A stretch of DNA of 47,289 nt from Betaproteobacteria bacterium (GCA_016234705.1 JACRAS010000225.1:1-47289); one strand, 5' to 3'. Counted from the first letter of the stretch, positions 1-8,700 are shown. The notes: a model not told the origin generated them from the sequence alone. A program made the numbers and translations.

Positions 1-218
1 ACGAAACCCTGCCCCGCGACAGCGCCAAGGTCGCGCATTTCTGCTCTATGTGCGGACCGCACTTCTGCTCCATGAAAATCACCCAGGACGTGCGCGATTA
101 CGCTCTAGCGCAGGGCGTGGACGAGCAGGCGGCGCTGGCCGAGGTGGCAACTGCGGGCATGGAACAGAAGGCGGTGGAGTTCGTGAACAAGGGCGCGCAG
201 ATTTATTCCAAAGTCTGA
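1..218 (+). CDS. thiC: Phosphomethylpyrimidine synthase ThiC, C-terminal end (partial)
   Basis: Only the last 71 codons are present; the gene enters from the left edge and the reading frame starts at base 3. ThiC is a radical-SAM enzyme that rearranges aminoimidazole ribotide into hydroxymethylpyrimidine phosphate for thiamine synthesis. The fragment contains the family's C-terminal iron-sulfur cluster motif, [12 protein letters not shown] (CX2CX4C), followed by the conserved [11 protein letters not shown] stretch and an ordinary ThiC tail ending in a TGA stop. It is convergent with the next gene, with only 4 bases between the stops, so the two are not co-transcribed. Identification is secure from the cluster motif; nothing can be said about its promoter or any riboswitch, which would lie outside the window. 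Confidence 0.95.
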   Translation, partial: ETLPRDSAKVAHFCSMCGPHFCSMKITQDVRDYALAQGVDEQAALAEVATAGMEQKAVEFVNKGAQIYSKV

Positions 219-222
219 GAGC

Positions 223-1206
223 TTATTCGGCCTTGGCTCCGGAGTCCCGGACCACCTTGGACCACTTGACGCTTTCCGAGCGGATAAAGGCCGCGAATTG
301 CTCGGGGTTGCCGGTCCTGGGTTCCATTCCCAGGCTGGCGAAACTATCCCGCAATTCGGGAAGGGCGATCACCTTGGCCAATTCGATGCTGAGCTTGTTG
401 ATGACTTCCTGGGGGGTTCCGGCGGGGGCGAGGAAGCCGGTCCAGAAAGTGGCTTCGAATCCCGGAAACCCCGACTCGGCGATAGTCGGCACGTCCGGGG
501 TAAAAGCCGAACGTTTGGCTGTTGTCACCCCGATAAAACGCAGCTTGCCGGTCTTGACATGGGGGCCGCTGGTCGCCATGACGTCGAACATGACCTGGAT
601 ATTCCCCGCCAGCATGTCCGCTACTCCCGCAGCGGTACCTTTGTAGGGAATGTGGACGATGTTCACCCCAGCCGTTGTCTTGAACAATTCCATGGCCAAA
701 TGAGTGGTCCCCCCAATTCCCGAGGAGGCATAGTTGAGTTGGCCGGATTTGGCTTTAGCCAGTGCGATTAGATCCTTGATGGAGTGAACCGGCTGGCTGA
801 CCGGTATGACCAGGAACAGGGGCATGTCACCCACGAGCCCGATGGGAGCGAAATCCTTGATCGGGTCGAAAGAAAGCTTGGCGTACAAAAAGGGGTTGAT
901 CACCAGCGGGCCGGTGGACCCGAAAAACAGCGTGTAACCGTCGGGGACGGCCTTGGCAACGGCATCGGCGGCGATATTGCCCCCCGCTCCCGCCCGGTTT
1001 TCCACTAGCACTTGCTGCCCCAGGTTTTCCGAAAGTTTTTGCGCCACGACCCGTGCCATGATGTCGGTCGCTCCGCCGGCGGCATAGGGCACCAGCAAGC
1101 GGATGGGCTTGGCCGGATAACTTTGGGCAAATGCCTCCGCCGACACCGTGATCGACAGAGCGAGAATGGGCAACCCAAAACACAGATACTTGAAGAACTG
1201 TCTCAT
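223..1206 (-). CDS. Bug/TctC-family periplasmic substrate-binding protein
   Basis: A 327-residue protein with a signal peptide (basic MRQFFK, hydrophobic core, AFAQ cleavage region near residue 28), then the Bug-family start YPAKPIRLLVPYAAGGATD. Length and the repeated PYKG/GFPGFEA-type motifs match tripartite tricarboxylate transporter receptors, which bind a carboxylate in the periplasm. No TctA or TctB membrane subunits are adjacent; in betaproteobacteria such orphan receptors are common and the ligand cannot be read from sequence. A Shine-Dalgarno GAGGAG lies 9 bases before the ATG. It is divergent from the acyl-CoA dehydrogenase at 1581 and next to a CoA-ester degradation cluster, which suggests that it delivers, or signals for, the acid degraded there. 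Confidence 0.9.
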   Translation of the reverse strand: MRQFFKYLCFGLPILALSITVSAEAFAQSYPAKPIRLLVPYAAGGATDIMARVVAQKLSENLGQQVLVENRAGAGGNIAADAVAKAVPDGYTLFFGSTGPLVINPFLYAKLSFDPIKDFAPIGLVGDMPLFLVIPVSQPVHSIKDLIALAKAKSGQLNYASSGIGGTTHLAMELFKTTAGVNIVHIPYKGTAAGVADMLAGNIQVMFDVMATSGPHVKTGKLRFIGVTTAKRSAFTPDVPTIAESGFPGFEATFWTGFLAPAGTPQEVINKLSIELAKVIALPELRDSFASLGMEPRTGNPEQFAAFIRSESVKWSKVVRDSGAKAE

Positions 1207-1580
1207 TTTTTACAACTCCTCAAAGATTTTCTTGGCGGGAGCGGCAGGATGCCCCCGGGAGCATCACGTCGCCGGCTTTGCGCCGGTCGGCATCGTCGTC
1301 TTGGGCGACCTTGATGGGATCAAGTATAACGAGAATTTCGGCACAGCCATAGTTCTCCCTTGAAGCGCCGACTGACGAGCCGCGTTTCATTCATATCGAT
1401 CACCATGTCCCGGATGATCGACCCAAAACTCATGCTTCAGGCTCATATCATTATTGGGATAGACTACTTCCTAGAGTGCCTTGACACATTCAGGGGTTTA
1501 ATGCAAAAGTTTGTCAGGACAAACGCCTTCCGCCGATTGGATGGGGGCAGAGATAACCAACCACGCGCAAGGAGCACGTT
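1207..1580. other. Divergent intergenic region between receptor gene and acyl-CoA dehydrogenase
   Basis: This 374-base gap separates two divergent genes and must hold both promoters. Its composition is more AT-rich on the right side. I see a TTGACA hexamer at 1481-1486 without a well-spaced -10, and a strong palindrome at 1509-1524 (listed separately). The short ORFs across it have no recognisable product and I regard them as chance. Confidence 0.6.
1509..1524. promoter_or_regulatory. Palindromic operator candidate upstream of acyl-CoA dehydrogenase
   Basis: GTTTGTCAGGACAAAC is a perfect inverted repeat with 7-base arms and a 2-base centre. It lies 56 bases upstream of the start codon at 1581 and just downstream of a TTGACA hexamer, where a repressor would act. 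Its size fits dimeric regulators such as GntR- or TetR-family proteins; no regulator gene is adjacent, so the binding protein is unknown. Confidence 0.5.
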
Positions 1581-2762
1581 ATGACCATGTTTCAACTGGA
1601 TCCCGAGTTGGAGGCTTTTCGGCAGGAAGTGCGGAAATTCGCCGAAAAAGCCTTTCGGGGGAAGGCAGCCTATTGGGATGAGAAGGAGGAGTTCCCGGCG
1701 GAAAATCGGGATTTACTCGCCAAGCTGGGTTATCTGGGAATGGTGATTCCGGAGCAGTACGGCGGTTCCGGAGCTCCGATTATTCAGGGGACGGTGTTCC
1801 TGGAGGAAATCGCCCGAGTTTGTTTCAACACCGGCCTCGTTTGCCAGTTGGCCCTGAACGGCCCGTCCCGTGCCATTGCCATTCTCGGCAACGAAGAGCA
1901 AAAGAAACGCTGGCTGCCGAAGACGGTCACCGGGGAATATATGTTCGCCATCGGCATCAGCGAACCCCACGCCGGCTCGGCCATGACCGACATGACGACC
2001 ACCGCGCTGCCCGACGGCGATCATTATGTGCTGAAAGGAGAGAAAGCCTTCTGCACGGGGGCGCATCTGGCCACCCATATGCTGGTGTTCGCCCGCTTCG
2101 CCAAGGATAGCGTCGGGCCCCGCGGCATCGGCGCCCTCATCATCGAGAAAGGCACTCCGGGTTTCAGCGTCAGCAAGCCGACCCGCAAAATGGGAGGGCG
2201 GGGAATGCCCGAAGTCGAGGTTTTCTTCGACAACTGCCGGGTGCCGAAGGAGAACGTTCTGGTGCCCGGCGATCCCACCAGCACCAAGAGTTTCAAGATC
2301 CTCATGAATTCCTTCGGACCGGAGCGGGTAGGCAATGCCGCGATGTGCCTGGGGGTGGCTCAGGGCGCCTATGAAACCGCGAAGGCGTACTCCGAGCAGC
2401 GGGAGCAATTTGGCCGGCCCATCTGCGAGTTCCAGGGCATCCAGTGGAAAATCGCCGACATGGCGGTACAGATCCATGCCGCCCGGATGATGATTTATCG
2501 CGCCGCCACGAACCTGAAGAACGGTTTCCCCGACCCCCTGGATGCTGCCCTAGCCAAGCTGTACGCCAACGAAATGGTGCAACGGGTAACCAACGAGGGT
2601 TTGCAGATTCATGGCCACCTGGGTTTCACCCGGGATTGTTCCCTGGAACGCATGGTCCGGGATTGCCGGGGCTTCGCGCTGGGCGGCGGGACCACGGAGA
2701 TTCTGCGCAACACCATCGCCTCGATGGTCTACGGCAGGGCCTTCGACCAGCGGCGGAGTTGA
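1581..2762 (+). CDS. Acyl-CoA dehydrogenase
   Basis: A 393-residue flavoprotein that oxidises an acyl-CoA to the 2-enoyl-CoA and passes electrons to ETF. It has the usual order: N-terminal helices, the beta domain with the FAD-binding signature FAIGISEPHAGS near 122-133, and C-terminal helices with REQFGRPI and the QIHGHLGF motif near 342-349. The position that holds the catalytic Glu in medium-chain enzymes is Gly here (GGGTTEI near 368-374). A Glu at 248 (GPERVGNA) sits where isovaleryl-CoA dehydrogenase carries its base, so I infer that it is the catalytic residue. Start: ATG with AAGGAG 6 bases upstream. It faces the citryl-CoA lyase gene convergently. Substrate unknown. Confidence 0.93.
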   Translation: MTMFQLDPELEAFRQEVRKFAEKAFRGKAAYWDEKEEFPAENRDLLAKLGYLGMVIPEQYGGSGAPIIQGTVFLEEIARVCFNTGLVCQLALNGPSRAIAILGNEEQKKRWLPKTVTGEYMFAIGISEPHAGSAMTDMTTTALPDGDHYVLKGEKAFCTGAHLATHMLVFARFAKDSVGPRGIGALIIEKGTPGFSVSKPTRKMGGRGMPEVEVFFDNCRVPKENVLVPGDPTSTKSFKILMNSFGPERVGNAAMCLGVAQGAYETAKAYSEQREQFGRPICEFQGIQWKIADMAVQIHAARMMIYRAATNLKNGFPDPLDAALAKLYANEMVQRVTNEGLQIHGHLGFTRDCSLERMVRDCRGFALGGGTTEILRNTIASMVYGRAFDQRRS

Positions 2763-2771
2763 TTCGGAAGC

Positions 2772-3557
2772 TCACCCTCGTAGGCCTCGACGATCGGCGC
2801 TGTCATCCTGCGCCAGCAGCAGGTCCCATATTTTCTGGCCAAGCGGCGCGCGCTGTTCATCCATCAGATGCGCCAGCAGACCCGCGGAGCGGCCGATCAG
2901 CGCGAAGGCGCGCGCCCAGACGGGCGCCAACCCCATGTCCGAGACGGTCGCGCCGACTGCACCGGCGGCATTAACCGGCAGGTATTTGCCAAACTCGGCC
3001 TTTACCGCTTCCTCGATGGCGGCGAGCAAAGACCAGTGTTTTCCGTCGAAGCCGTTGTCGGCGGCGATGCGATGCAACACCGGCACACGCGGATCGCCGT
3101 CGATATGAATCGGATGGCCCACGCCGGGAATGATGCGGCGTGCCTGCCGGTACGCGCGCGCAAGCTCCCGCGCGCGCTCGGCGAAGGCCGCGGGCGGATC
3201 GTCCTGCGTCAGGGAACCGATCTCGCTCTGGAGCAGTTGCGCGGCGTTCTGCATGGTGCCGAGAAAATGGTTGCCCGCGCCCAGCAATCCCGCGGCGACG
3301 GCGCCCTGCAGCGATTCCGGCGCGCCGAGATAAGTCATGCGCGCCGAGATCGCGCTCGGCGTCAGGCCGTGATCGGTCGCGGTAACGATGATGGCGTTGG
3401 TCATGCGTTTCACCGGTTCTGAGGGCACCTCTCCGGTTGCCGTGAAGTAGATCATGTCGACGAAGTCGAGCTTGCCCAGTATGTCCTTGGCGAGATTGCG
3501 TTCGCGCACGAAGATGTCTTCGCGGGTGGTATAGCCGATGGCTGTCTTGATGCTCAT
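2772..3557 (-). CDS. Citryl-CoA lyase / citrate synthase-fold protein
   Basis: A 261-residue protein with only the citrate synthase-like lyase domain, far shorter than a citrate synthase (about 430). Visible family residues are His97 (GAGNHFLG), His148 with Arg157 (PGVGHPIH...DPR), and Asp207 (ATVSDMGL), in the order of the citrate synthase catalytic His, His and Asp. Proteins of this size are annotated as citryl-CoA lyase: citryl-CoA to acetyl-CoA plus oxaloacetate. I infer cleavage (or reverse condensation) of a 3-hydroxy-3-carboxyacyl-CoA. It is the last gene of a minus-strand series SDR, dehydrogenase, ligase, MaoC, lyase, with 75 bases after MaoC. A purine-rich Shine-Dalgarno (AGGAAGAGG) precedes the ATG. 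The exact substrate is not readable from sequence. Confidence 0.82.
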   Translation of the reverse strand: MSIKTAIGYTTREDIFVRERNLAKDILGKLDFVDMIYFTATGEVPSEPVKRMTNAIIVTATDHGLTPSAISARMTYLGAPESLQGAVAAGLLGAGNHFLGTMQNAAQLLQSEIGSLTQDDPPAAFAERARELARAYRQARRIIPGVGHPIHIDGDPRVPVLHRIAADNGFDGKHWSLLAAIEEAVKAEFGKYLPVNAAGAVGATVSDMGLAPVWARAFALIGRSAGLLAHLMDEQRAPLGQKIWDLLLAQDDSADRRGLRG

Positions 3558-3632
3558 GTTTTGTGCCTCTTCCTTGTTTGTGGGGTCTATGTAGCGAATC
3601 GATCAGGCGGGTCAAATCGGAGAAAATCCATG

Positions 3633-4109
3633 CTATGCGGTCCGTCGCCGCAGCAGAAGCTTCCACTCGCCCTCCACCGCGACTTCGCCGCGCTGGTTGA
3701 CGGCCTGGCGGCGAAAGGTCACGACCCCCCGGTCCGGCTTGGAGGTTTCGTTTTTTGCGGACACCTCGACACGCACGCGAATGGTATCGCCGACGAAGGT
3801 CGGCTTGGGAAAACGAACGTGCATCTCGAGCAGGCCCAAAAGGTTCTCTTCCATGAAGTGGTTGAGCAGCATCCGCGTGGTAAGCCCCGACATCACCGAG
3901 ACCACCAGCAGGCCGTGGGCGATGCGTTGGCCGAACGGCGTCCGGCTGGCGTAGGTCGCGTCCACATGCAGTCGGTTGAAATCGGCCGACAGGCAGGCGA
4001 AGTTGACGATATCGGCTTCGGTGATGGTGCGGCTGGGGCTGTCGAAAATCTGGCCGATCGTCAGGTCTTCCCAGTAAAGCTTCTGTTCCTTCAGTTCTTG
4101 AAAGTTCAT
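3633..4109 (-). CDS. MaoC-family (R)-specific enoyl-CoA hydratase/dehydratase
   Basis: A 158-residue single hot-dog protein. It contains the hydratase-2 active-site signature with Asp and His in the DFNRLHVD / TPFGQRIAHG region near residues 53-75, used to add water across a 2-enoyl-CoA. The open frame extends upstream, but the start chosen (MNFQELKEQKLYWEDL) is where family homology begins, and its ATG overlaps the TGA of the ligase gene (ATGA), implying translational coupling. In this cluster it would hydrate the enoyl-CoA made by a dehydrogenase, producing the 3-hydroxyacyl-CoA that the downstream citryl-CoA-lyase-like protein could cleave. Confidence 0.9.
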   Translation of the reverse strand: MNFQELKEQKLYWEDLTIGQIFDSPSRTITEADIVNFACLSADFNRLHVDATYASRTPFGQRIAHGLLVVSVMSGLTTRMLLNHFMEENLLGLLEMHVRFPKPTFVGDTIRVRVEVSAKNETSKPDRGVVTFRRQAVNQRGEVAVEGEWKLLLRRRTA

Positions 4110-5635
4110 GTTCCCGCCACCTCCGCGGCAATTTTTTGTTGCACCATTTCGATCAGCGCGTTCTTCAGCACCCTTCCCGTCAGATTTCTGGGAAACTCTT
4201 CCACGAACACCACGCGGCGCGGTTTTTTGTAGCTCGCCAAGCGCTGCGCGGCATGCGCGAGGATGTCCTCGGCATCGACACGGGAACCGGGCCGCGGCAC
4301 CACGACGGCGCAGACCAGTTCCGTCCATTGCCTGTCCGGCAGTCCGATACAGGACACTTCGCGCACTGCCGGGTGCGTCTGGATCGCTTCCTCGATCTCC
4401 GGCGCGTAGATGTTGATGCCGCCGCTCTTGATTATGTCGCGCTTGCGTCCGGCGAAATAGAGCAGGCCATCGGCGTCAAAGCGTCCCAGATCCCCGACAC
4501 TCAGGTAGTCGCCGCGGCGCGTGCTCGCCGTCAGCTCCGCATCCTTGTAGTACTCGTCATAACGGGACTCGCTGCGCGCCCATATCTCGCCCACCGCTCC
4601 CGTCGGCACTTCGCGGCCTTCGTCGTCGAGCAGTTTCAGTTCCACCCCGAAGAACACCCGGCCGACGCAGTTGCCGCCCAGGTGCGCTCGCAGTTCGGCG
4701 CCGCGCAGGTTGGCATAGGGGCCGACTTCGGACGAAGCCGCATAGATGCTCAGCGCATCGCCGAACTTCTCCATCAGCGCCCGTTTGAGAGCGCCGTGCA
4801 GTTCGCCGCCGCCGGACTGGAGCGTGCGCACGCTCGAGGTGTCCGCTTCGCGAAAATCGGCTTGTTCGACCATTCTTTGCAGCATGGCGGGCAGCAACAT
4901 GGTGGCGGTGACGCGCTCGCGTTGAATAATCTGGAGCGCTTCGGCCGGGTCGAAGCCATCCATCAAATAGACCGTGGCGCCGAGATAAAGCGGCAGCAGC
5001 GTATAAACGCAGCCGACCGACAGACAGATCGGCAACGCGCACAGCATGCGGTCATCGGCGCAAAAGCCCTGCTCCAGCGCGCGCTCCTCGAAGCCGAAGC
5101 GCGAGCGCAGCGCGCCCTTGGGCAGGCCGGTGGTGCCCGAGGTATGGAGCATGACCGTACTGCCCTCCAGACCCGCCGGCGGCGGACCATCTGCCCGCCG
5201 GAGCAGCTCGTCGAGCTCCAGCGCGCCAGGCGCCGCGTCGGCCCGCGCGCCGCCGATCAGTACGGTGTCCCGCACCAAGGCGCCCAGACGCGCGGCCTTG
5301 TCTTCGAAACCGGCTCCGAGCAGCAGCATACGGGCATCCGACGCTTGCACCACCTGCGCCATGTCGTCTTCCGTGATGCGGTAGTTGACCGGCGCCGGAA
5401 TCGCGCCTATCCCGGTAAGGGCGAAATAGGCCGCGACGAAATCAGGATGATTCAGCGCCAAGATGGCAACCTTGTCGCCGGAGGCAAGGCCAAGGCCGGC
5501 GAAAGCGCTCATCATCCGCTCGACCCGCGCGAACAAAGCGCTGTAATCCATGACGCCACCCTCGAACACCATCGCCGGCTTGCGCGGAAAGCGCCGCGCA
5601 TTCAGACGCAGCGCATGTAACGGCGTCATCGCCAC
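4106..5635 (-). CDS. AMP-forming acyl-CoA ligase (ANL superfamily)
   Basis: A 509-residue enzyme that activates a carboxylic acid with ATP and CoA. Motifs in order: the P-loop-like MLHTSGTTGLPKG near 160-172, the adenylate-binding region, the hinge RKRDIIKSGGINIYAPEIEE, and the C-terminal catalytic Lys in PRNLTGRVLKN. The first codon is GTG at 5635, with AAGG 8 bases upstream overlapping the dehydrogenase stop; an ATG two codons later (5629) is the alternative. Substrate specificity of this superfamily cannot be read reliably from sequence. Position between the dehydrogenase and MaoC genes suggests it makes the CoA ester the cluster degrades. Confidence 0.92.
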   Translation of the reverse strand: MAMTPLHALRLNARRFPRKPAMVFEGGVMDYSALFARVERMMSAFAGLGLASGDKVAILALNHPDFVAAYFALTGIGAIPAPVNYRITEDDMAQVVQASDARMLLLGAGFEDKAARLGALVRDTVLIGGARADAAPGALELDELLRRADGPPPAGLEGSTVMLHTSGTTGLPKGALRSRFGFEERALEQGFCADDRMLCALPICLSVGCVYTLLPLYLGATVYLMDGFDPAEALQIIQRERVTATMLLPAMLQRMVEQADFREADTSSVRTLQSGGGELHGALKRALMEKFGDALSIYAASSEVGPYANLRGAELRAHLGGNCVGRVFFGVELKLLDDEGREVPTGAVGEIWARSESRYDEYYKDAELTASTRRGDYLSVGDLGRFDADGLLYFAGRKRDIIKSGGINIYAPEIEEAIQTHPAVREVSCIGLPDRQWTELVCAVVVPRPGSRVDAEDILAHAAQRLASYKKPRRVVFVEEFPRNLTGRVLKNALIEMVQQKIAAEVAGT

Positions 5636-5645
5636 TGCACGCGCC

Positions 5646-6794
5646 TTAATGGAAGGCCGAGATGCCGAGGATCTCGCGACCGATGATGAGGGTCTGGATC
5701 TCGGAAGTTCCCTCGGGAATCATGCCGCCGCGCGTGTCGCGGAAGATGCGCTCGATCGGATAGTCCACGCTGTAGCCCAGGCCGCCGTGCACTTGCAGCG
5801 CCATGCTTGCCACCTCGTGCGCGGCCTCGGTAGCATAGAGTTTGGCGATCGAACATTCGGCGCGGGCCGTGCCCCCCTGATCCAGCGCCCAGGCCGCCTT
5901 GTATCCGAGCGCGCGCGCGGCTTCGGTGCGCACGGTCATGTCGACGATCAGTTTCTGCACCAGTTGATAGCCGCCGATCACGCGCCCGAACTGCTTGCGG
6001 TTCTTGGCATATTCGATCGACAAATCGAGGGCCGCCTGAGCCGCCCCGACCGCTCCCATGGCGACATTGAGCCGGCCGTAATTGAGGCCGCTGAGGATCG
6101 CCTTCAGTCCCTCCCCTTCCTTGCCGAGCAAATTCTCCTTCGGCACGACGGCGTCCGCGAAATTCAGCTCCGAGGTCCCGGTGCTCTTGATGAACATGGT
6201 GCCGACACGGCGCGCTTCGTACCTGGTCTGCTCCCGGTCGACCAGCAACAGACTGAGGCCGCCGTCGCAACTTTTGCTGTAGGTCTTGACCACCAGTACG
6301 CCGCAGTCGCCGCCGGCGCCGTTGGTGATCCACAATTTGCCGCCGTTGACCAGGTAATGGTCCCCCTTATCGACCGCCTTGGTTTCGATGCCCGCGACGT
6401 TCGAGCCATGATTGGGTTCCGTGATCCCGACCCAGAACCGCTTTTCACAGTTGAGCAAAGGTTTGAGAAAGCGCTCGCATTGCGTCGGCGTGGCGTTGCG
6501 GTGCAGCAGCGAGGCGATGATGTTGAGGGCGTTCAACAGCACGCGCATCGACAACCAGTGATAGCCCGCCTGCTCCATCAGCAGCGCCCAATCGGCGAAG
6601 CGCATGCCGTAGCCGCCGGCCTGTTCCGGCAGCAGGCCGCCGATATAGCCGAACTGCCGCAGTTCGGGCAGCAATTCCCACGCAAACTGTTCGCGCTTTT
6701 CGTGTTCGGCAACGATGGGCGCCACCCGCTTGCGCATGAAGCGGTGGACGCTTTCCTGCAACGCCAGTTGTTCACTGCTCAGTCCGAAATCCAT
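5646..6794 (-). CDS. Acyl-CoA dehydrogenase (canonical catalytic Glu)
   Basis: A 382-residue acyl-CoA dehydrogenase: N-terminal helical region, FAD/beta-domain signature VGITEPNHGSN near 122-132, the RKQFGRVIGGYQ helix near 266-277, QVHGGLGY near 334-341, and PEGTSEI at 360-366. Glu361 occupies the medium/short-chain catalytic base position, unlike the companion dehydrogenase at 1581, where that place is Gly. A strong Shine-Dalgarno (GGAGGGG, 6 bases before ATG) defines the start. The stop is 10 bases from the ligase start, so the two are co-transcribed. It probably introduces the double bond that MaoC hydrates; the acyl group is unknown. Confidence 0.93.
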   Translation of the reverse strand: MDFGLSSEQLALQESVHRFMRKRVAPIVAEHEKREQFAWELLPELRQFGYIGGLLPEQAGGYGMRFADWALLMEQAGYHWLSMRVLLNALNIIASLLHRNATPTQCERFLKPLLNCEKRFWVGITEPNHGSNVAGIETKAVDKGDHYLVNGGKLWITNGAGGDCGVLVVKTYSKSCDGGLSLLLVDREQTRYEARRVGTMFIKSTGTSELNFADAVVPKENLLGKEGEGLKAILSGLNYGRLNVAMGAVGAAQAALDLSIEYAKNRKQFGRVIGGYQLVQKLIVDMTVRTEAARALGYKAAWALDQGGTARAECSIAKLYATEAAHEVASMALQVHGGLGYSVDYPIERIFRDTRGGMIPEGTSEIQTLIIGREILGISAFH

Positions 6795-6841
6795 GTTGTA
6801 CCCCTCCGATCTGACTCGATGACTTTGATCGCTTGCGGCGG

Positions 6842-7591
6842 TCAGCTATAGCGACCGCCGGTCACGTGCAGCGTCTCGCCGGTGATATAGCCGGCGGCAT
6901 CGGATGCCAGATAAACAACCGCATTGGCGATGTCGCGCGGCGCGCCGACCCGCTCCAACGGTGTCTTGGCGATGGCCGCCTGCTTGATCTTCTGGTAATG
7001 CGGCAGAGAGCGGATGCCCTCGGTTTCGATAAATCCGGGGGCGATCGCATTCGAGGTGATGTTGTAGCGTCCCTGCTCAAGCGACACGGCGCGGGTGAAA
7101 CCGATGATGCCCGCCTTGGCGGCCGAGTAGTTCGCCTGGCCCGGATTGCCCAAATGCGCACGAGACGAGATGTTGATGATGCGCCCGAAGCGCTGCGCCA
7201 TCATCATGGGCAAGACCGCCTTGGTGCAGTGGTAGGCGCCTTTGAGGATCGTGTCGATCACCGCGTCCCAATCCGATTCGGGCATCTTGGCGAGATAGTT
7301 GTCGCGTGGAAAGCCGGCGTTGTTCACCAGAATATGCACGCTTCCGAAGGCACCGACAGCCGCGCGCACAAGCGCCTCGACGCTTTCGGCGCGGCATACA
7401 TCGGCGGGTACCGCGATGGCATCGAACCCCAGCGCCGCGAGCCGCTGCTGTGTCGCGCGGGCCGACTCCGCGTCGATGTCCGTCACGACCACCTTAACGC
7501 TTTCCTGCGCCAGGGCCAGCACGGTTTCCGCGCCGATGCCGCGGCCCGAACCCGTCACGATGGCGACTTTGCCCGTCAAGCCGAGATCCAT
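6842..7591 (-). CDS. Short-chain dehydrogenase/reductase, FabG-like
   Basis: A 249-residue classical SDR. The start at MDLGLTGKVAIVTG is preceded by AGGGA and coincides with the family N-terminus; the 26 extra codons upstream in the open frame are not needed. The Rossmann glycine motif TGSGRGIG, the NNAG structural motif, the Ser of INISSRAH and the YSAAK catalytic Tyr-Lys are all present. It ends in VTGGRYS, a normal SDR tail. It is the first gene of the minus-strand catabolic series, 47 bases ahead of the dehydrogenase. It would oxidise a 3-hydroxyacyl intermediate or reduce the 3-oxo form; cofactor preference is not certain. Confidence 0.92.
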   Translation of the reverse strand: MDLGLTGKVAIVTGSGRGIGAETVLALAQESVKVVVTDIDAESARATQQRLAALGFDAIAVPADVCRAESVEALVRAAVGAFGSVHILVNNAGFPRDNYLAKMPESDWDAVIDTILKGAYHCTKAVLPMMMAQRFGRIINISSRAHLGNPGQANYSAAKAGIIGFTRAVSLEQGRYNITSNAIAPGFIETEGIRSLPHYQKIKQAAIAKTPLERVGAPRDIANAVVYLASDAAGYITGETLHVTGGRYS

Positions 7592-7831
7592 GCTATTCCC
7601 TTTCAATGTCCGCTTCGCTGGCGGAATCTGTGGGTAATTTTCACCCATTTTAGGGAACATTGTGTTCACGATGGCTGAATAATTTGGCGAGCGAAGTTAT
7701 CCACGGGCGCGCGTGCGGCTCCCTGCATAGAGCCAGAGCGCGCGCAAGGGGCGATGCGGGAACGGCCGGCCGATGCAATTTTTTGACGCCGTGACGGATG
7801 TGGAGCGCCGCCAGCGCTTACAATCCGGCAC

Positions 7832-8656
7832 ATGGACATTGTCATTCTCATCAAAGCGCTGATACTCGGGGTGGTCGAAGGGCTCACCGAATTCCTGCCG
7901 GTGTCGAGCACCGGCCATCTGATCCTCGCCGGCGATCTGCTCGATTTCAACGACGACAAGGGCAAGCTGTTCGAGATCGTGATCCAGTGCGGCGCCATCC
8001 TGGCGGTGTGCTGGGAGTATCGGGTCAAGATTGTCACGGTGATCTCGGGCCTGGGCTCGCAGCGCGAGGCGCAGCGCTTCGCCCTCAACCTCGCCATCGC
8101 CTTCGTGCCGCTCGCGGTGCTGGGCCTCGCGTTCGGAAAAGCGATCAAGGCGCAGTTGTTCCAGCCGATGCCGGTGGCGCTGGCTTTCATCGTCGGCGGC
8201 TTGATTATCCTGTGGGCGGAAAAGCGCGAGCACACGGTGCGCATCCGCGAGGTGGAGGACCTACGCTGGAGCGATGCCCTGAAACTGGGCATCGCTCAGG
8301 CGTTCGCGCTGATTCCCGGGACCTCGCGCTCCGGCGCCACCATCATCGGCGGATTGCTGTTCGGCCTGTCGCGCAAAGCCGCGACCGAGTTCTCGTTTTT
8401 TCTCGCCATCCCGACGCTGTTCGCCGCCTCGGCCTATCAGCTATACCAGGAGCGAGCGCTGCTCGCCGCCGACGACCTGGGGATGTTCGCCGTCGGTTTC
8501 ATCGCGGCCTTCGCCTCCGCCTTTGTGTGCGTGCGCTGGCTGCTGCGCTACATCTCAAACCACGATTTCACGCCGTTTGCCTGGTACCGCATCGCCTTCG
8601 GGCTGGTGGTGCTGGGCACCGCCTATTCGGGCATGGTGAACTGGTCCGCGCACTGA
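7832..8656 (+). CDS. uppP: Undecaprenyl-diphosphatase UppP (BacA)
   Basis: A 274-residue polytopic inner-membrane enzyme that removes phosphate from undecaprenyl diphosphate, recycling the lipid carrier for peptidoglycan and conferring bacitracin tolerance. The family signatures are intact: [18 protein letters not shown] near 14-31 (catalytic Glu/Ser region) and the second motif [11 protein letters not shown] with its essential Arg near 160-170. Several hydrophobic helices follow to the C-terminus. No clear Shine-Dalgarno precedes the ATG; TACAAT at 7819-7824 could be a -10, which would leave a very short leader. It is a single gene divergent from the SDR gene and convergent with cynS. Confidence 0.96.
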   Translation: MDIVILIKALILGVVEGLTEFLPVSSTGHLILAGDLLDFNDDKGKLFEIVIQCGAILAVCWEYRVKIVTVISGLGSQREAQRFALNLAIAFVPLAVLGLAFGKAIKAQLFQPMPVALAFIVGGLIILWAEKREHTVRIREVEDLRWSDALKLGIAQAFALIPGTSRSGATIIGGLLFGLSRKAATEFSFFLAIPTLFAASAYQLYQERALLAADDLGMFAVGFIAAFASAFVCVRWLLRYISNHDFTPFAWYRIAFGLVVLGTAYSGMVNWSAH

Positions 8657-8670
8657 CCCGCGTTCATCCC

Positions 8671-8700
8671 GGCTCCCGCGTGCCGGGGAGGGCGGGAGCC
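8671..8700. terminator. GC-rich hairpin between convergent uppP and cynS
   Basis: GGCTCCCGC at 8671-8679 is perfectly complementary to GCGGGAGCC at 8692-8700, giving a 9-bp stem with a 12-base loop. It lies 14 bases after the uppP stop and 48 bases beyond the cynS stop. No T-run follows on either strand, so it may be an mRNA 3'-end barrier rather than a classical intrinsic terminator. Confidence 0.45.

Noticed and set aside
8671..8700. A strong bidirectional intrinsic terminator after uppP
   Set aside because: The 9-bp stem is perfect but no T-run follows on either strand, so it is listed only as a hairpin with reduced confidence.
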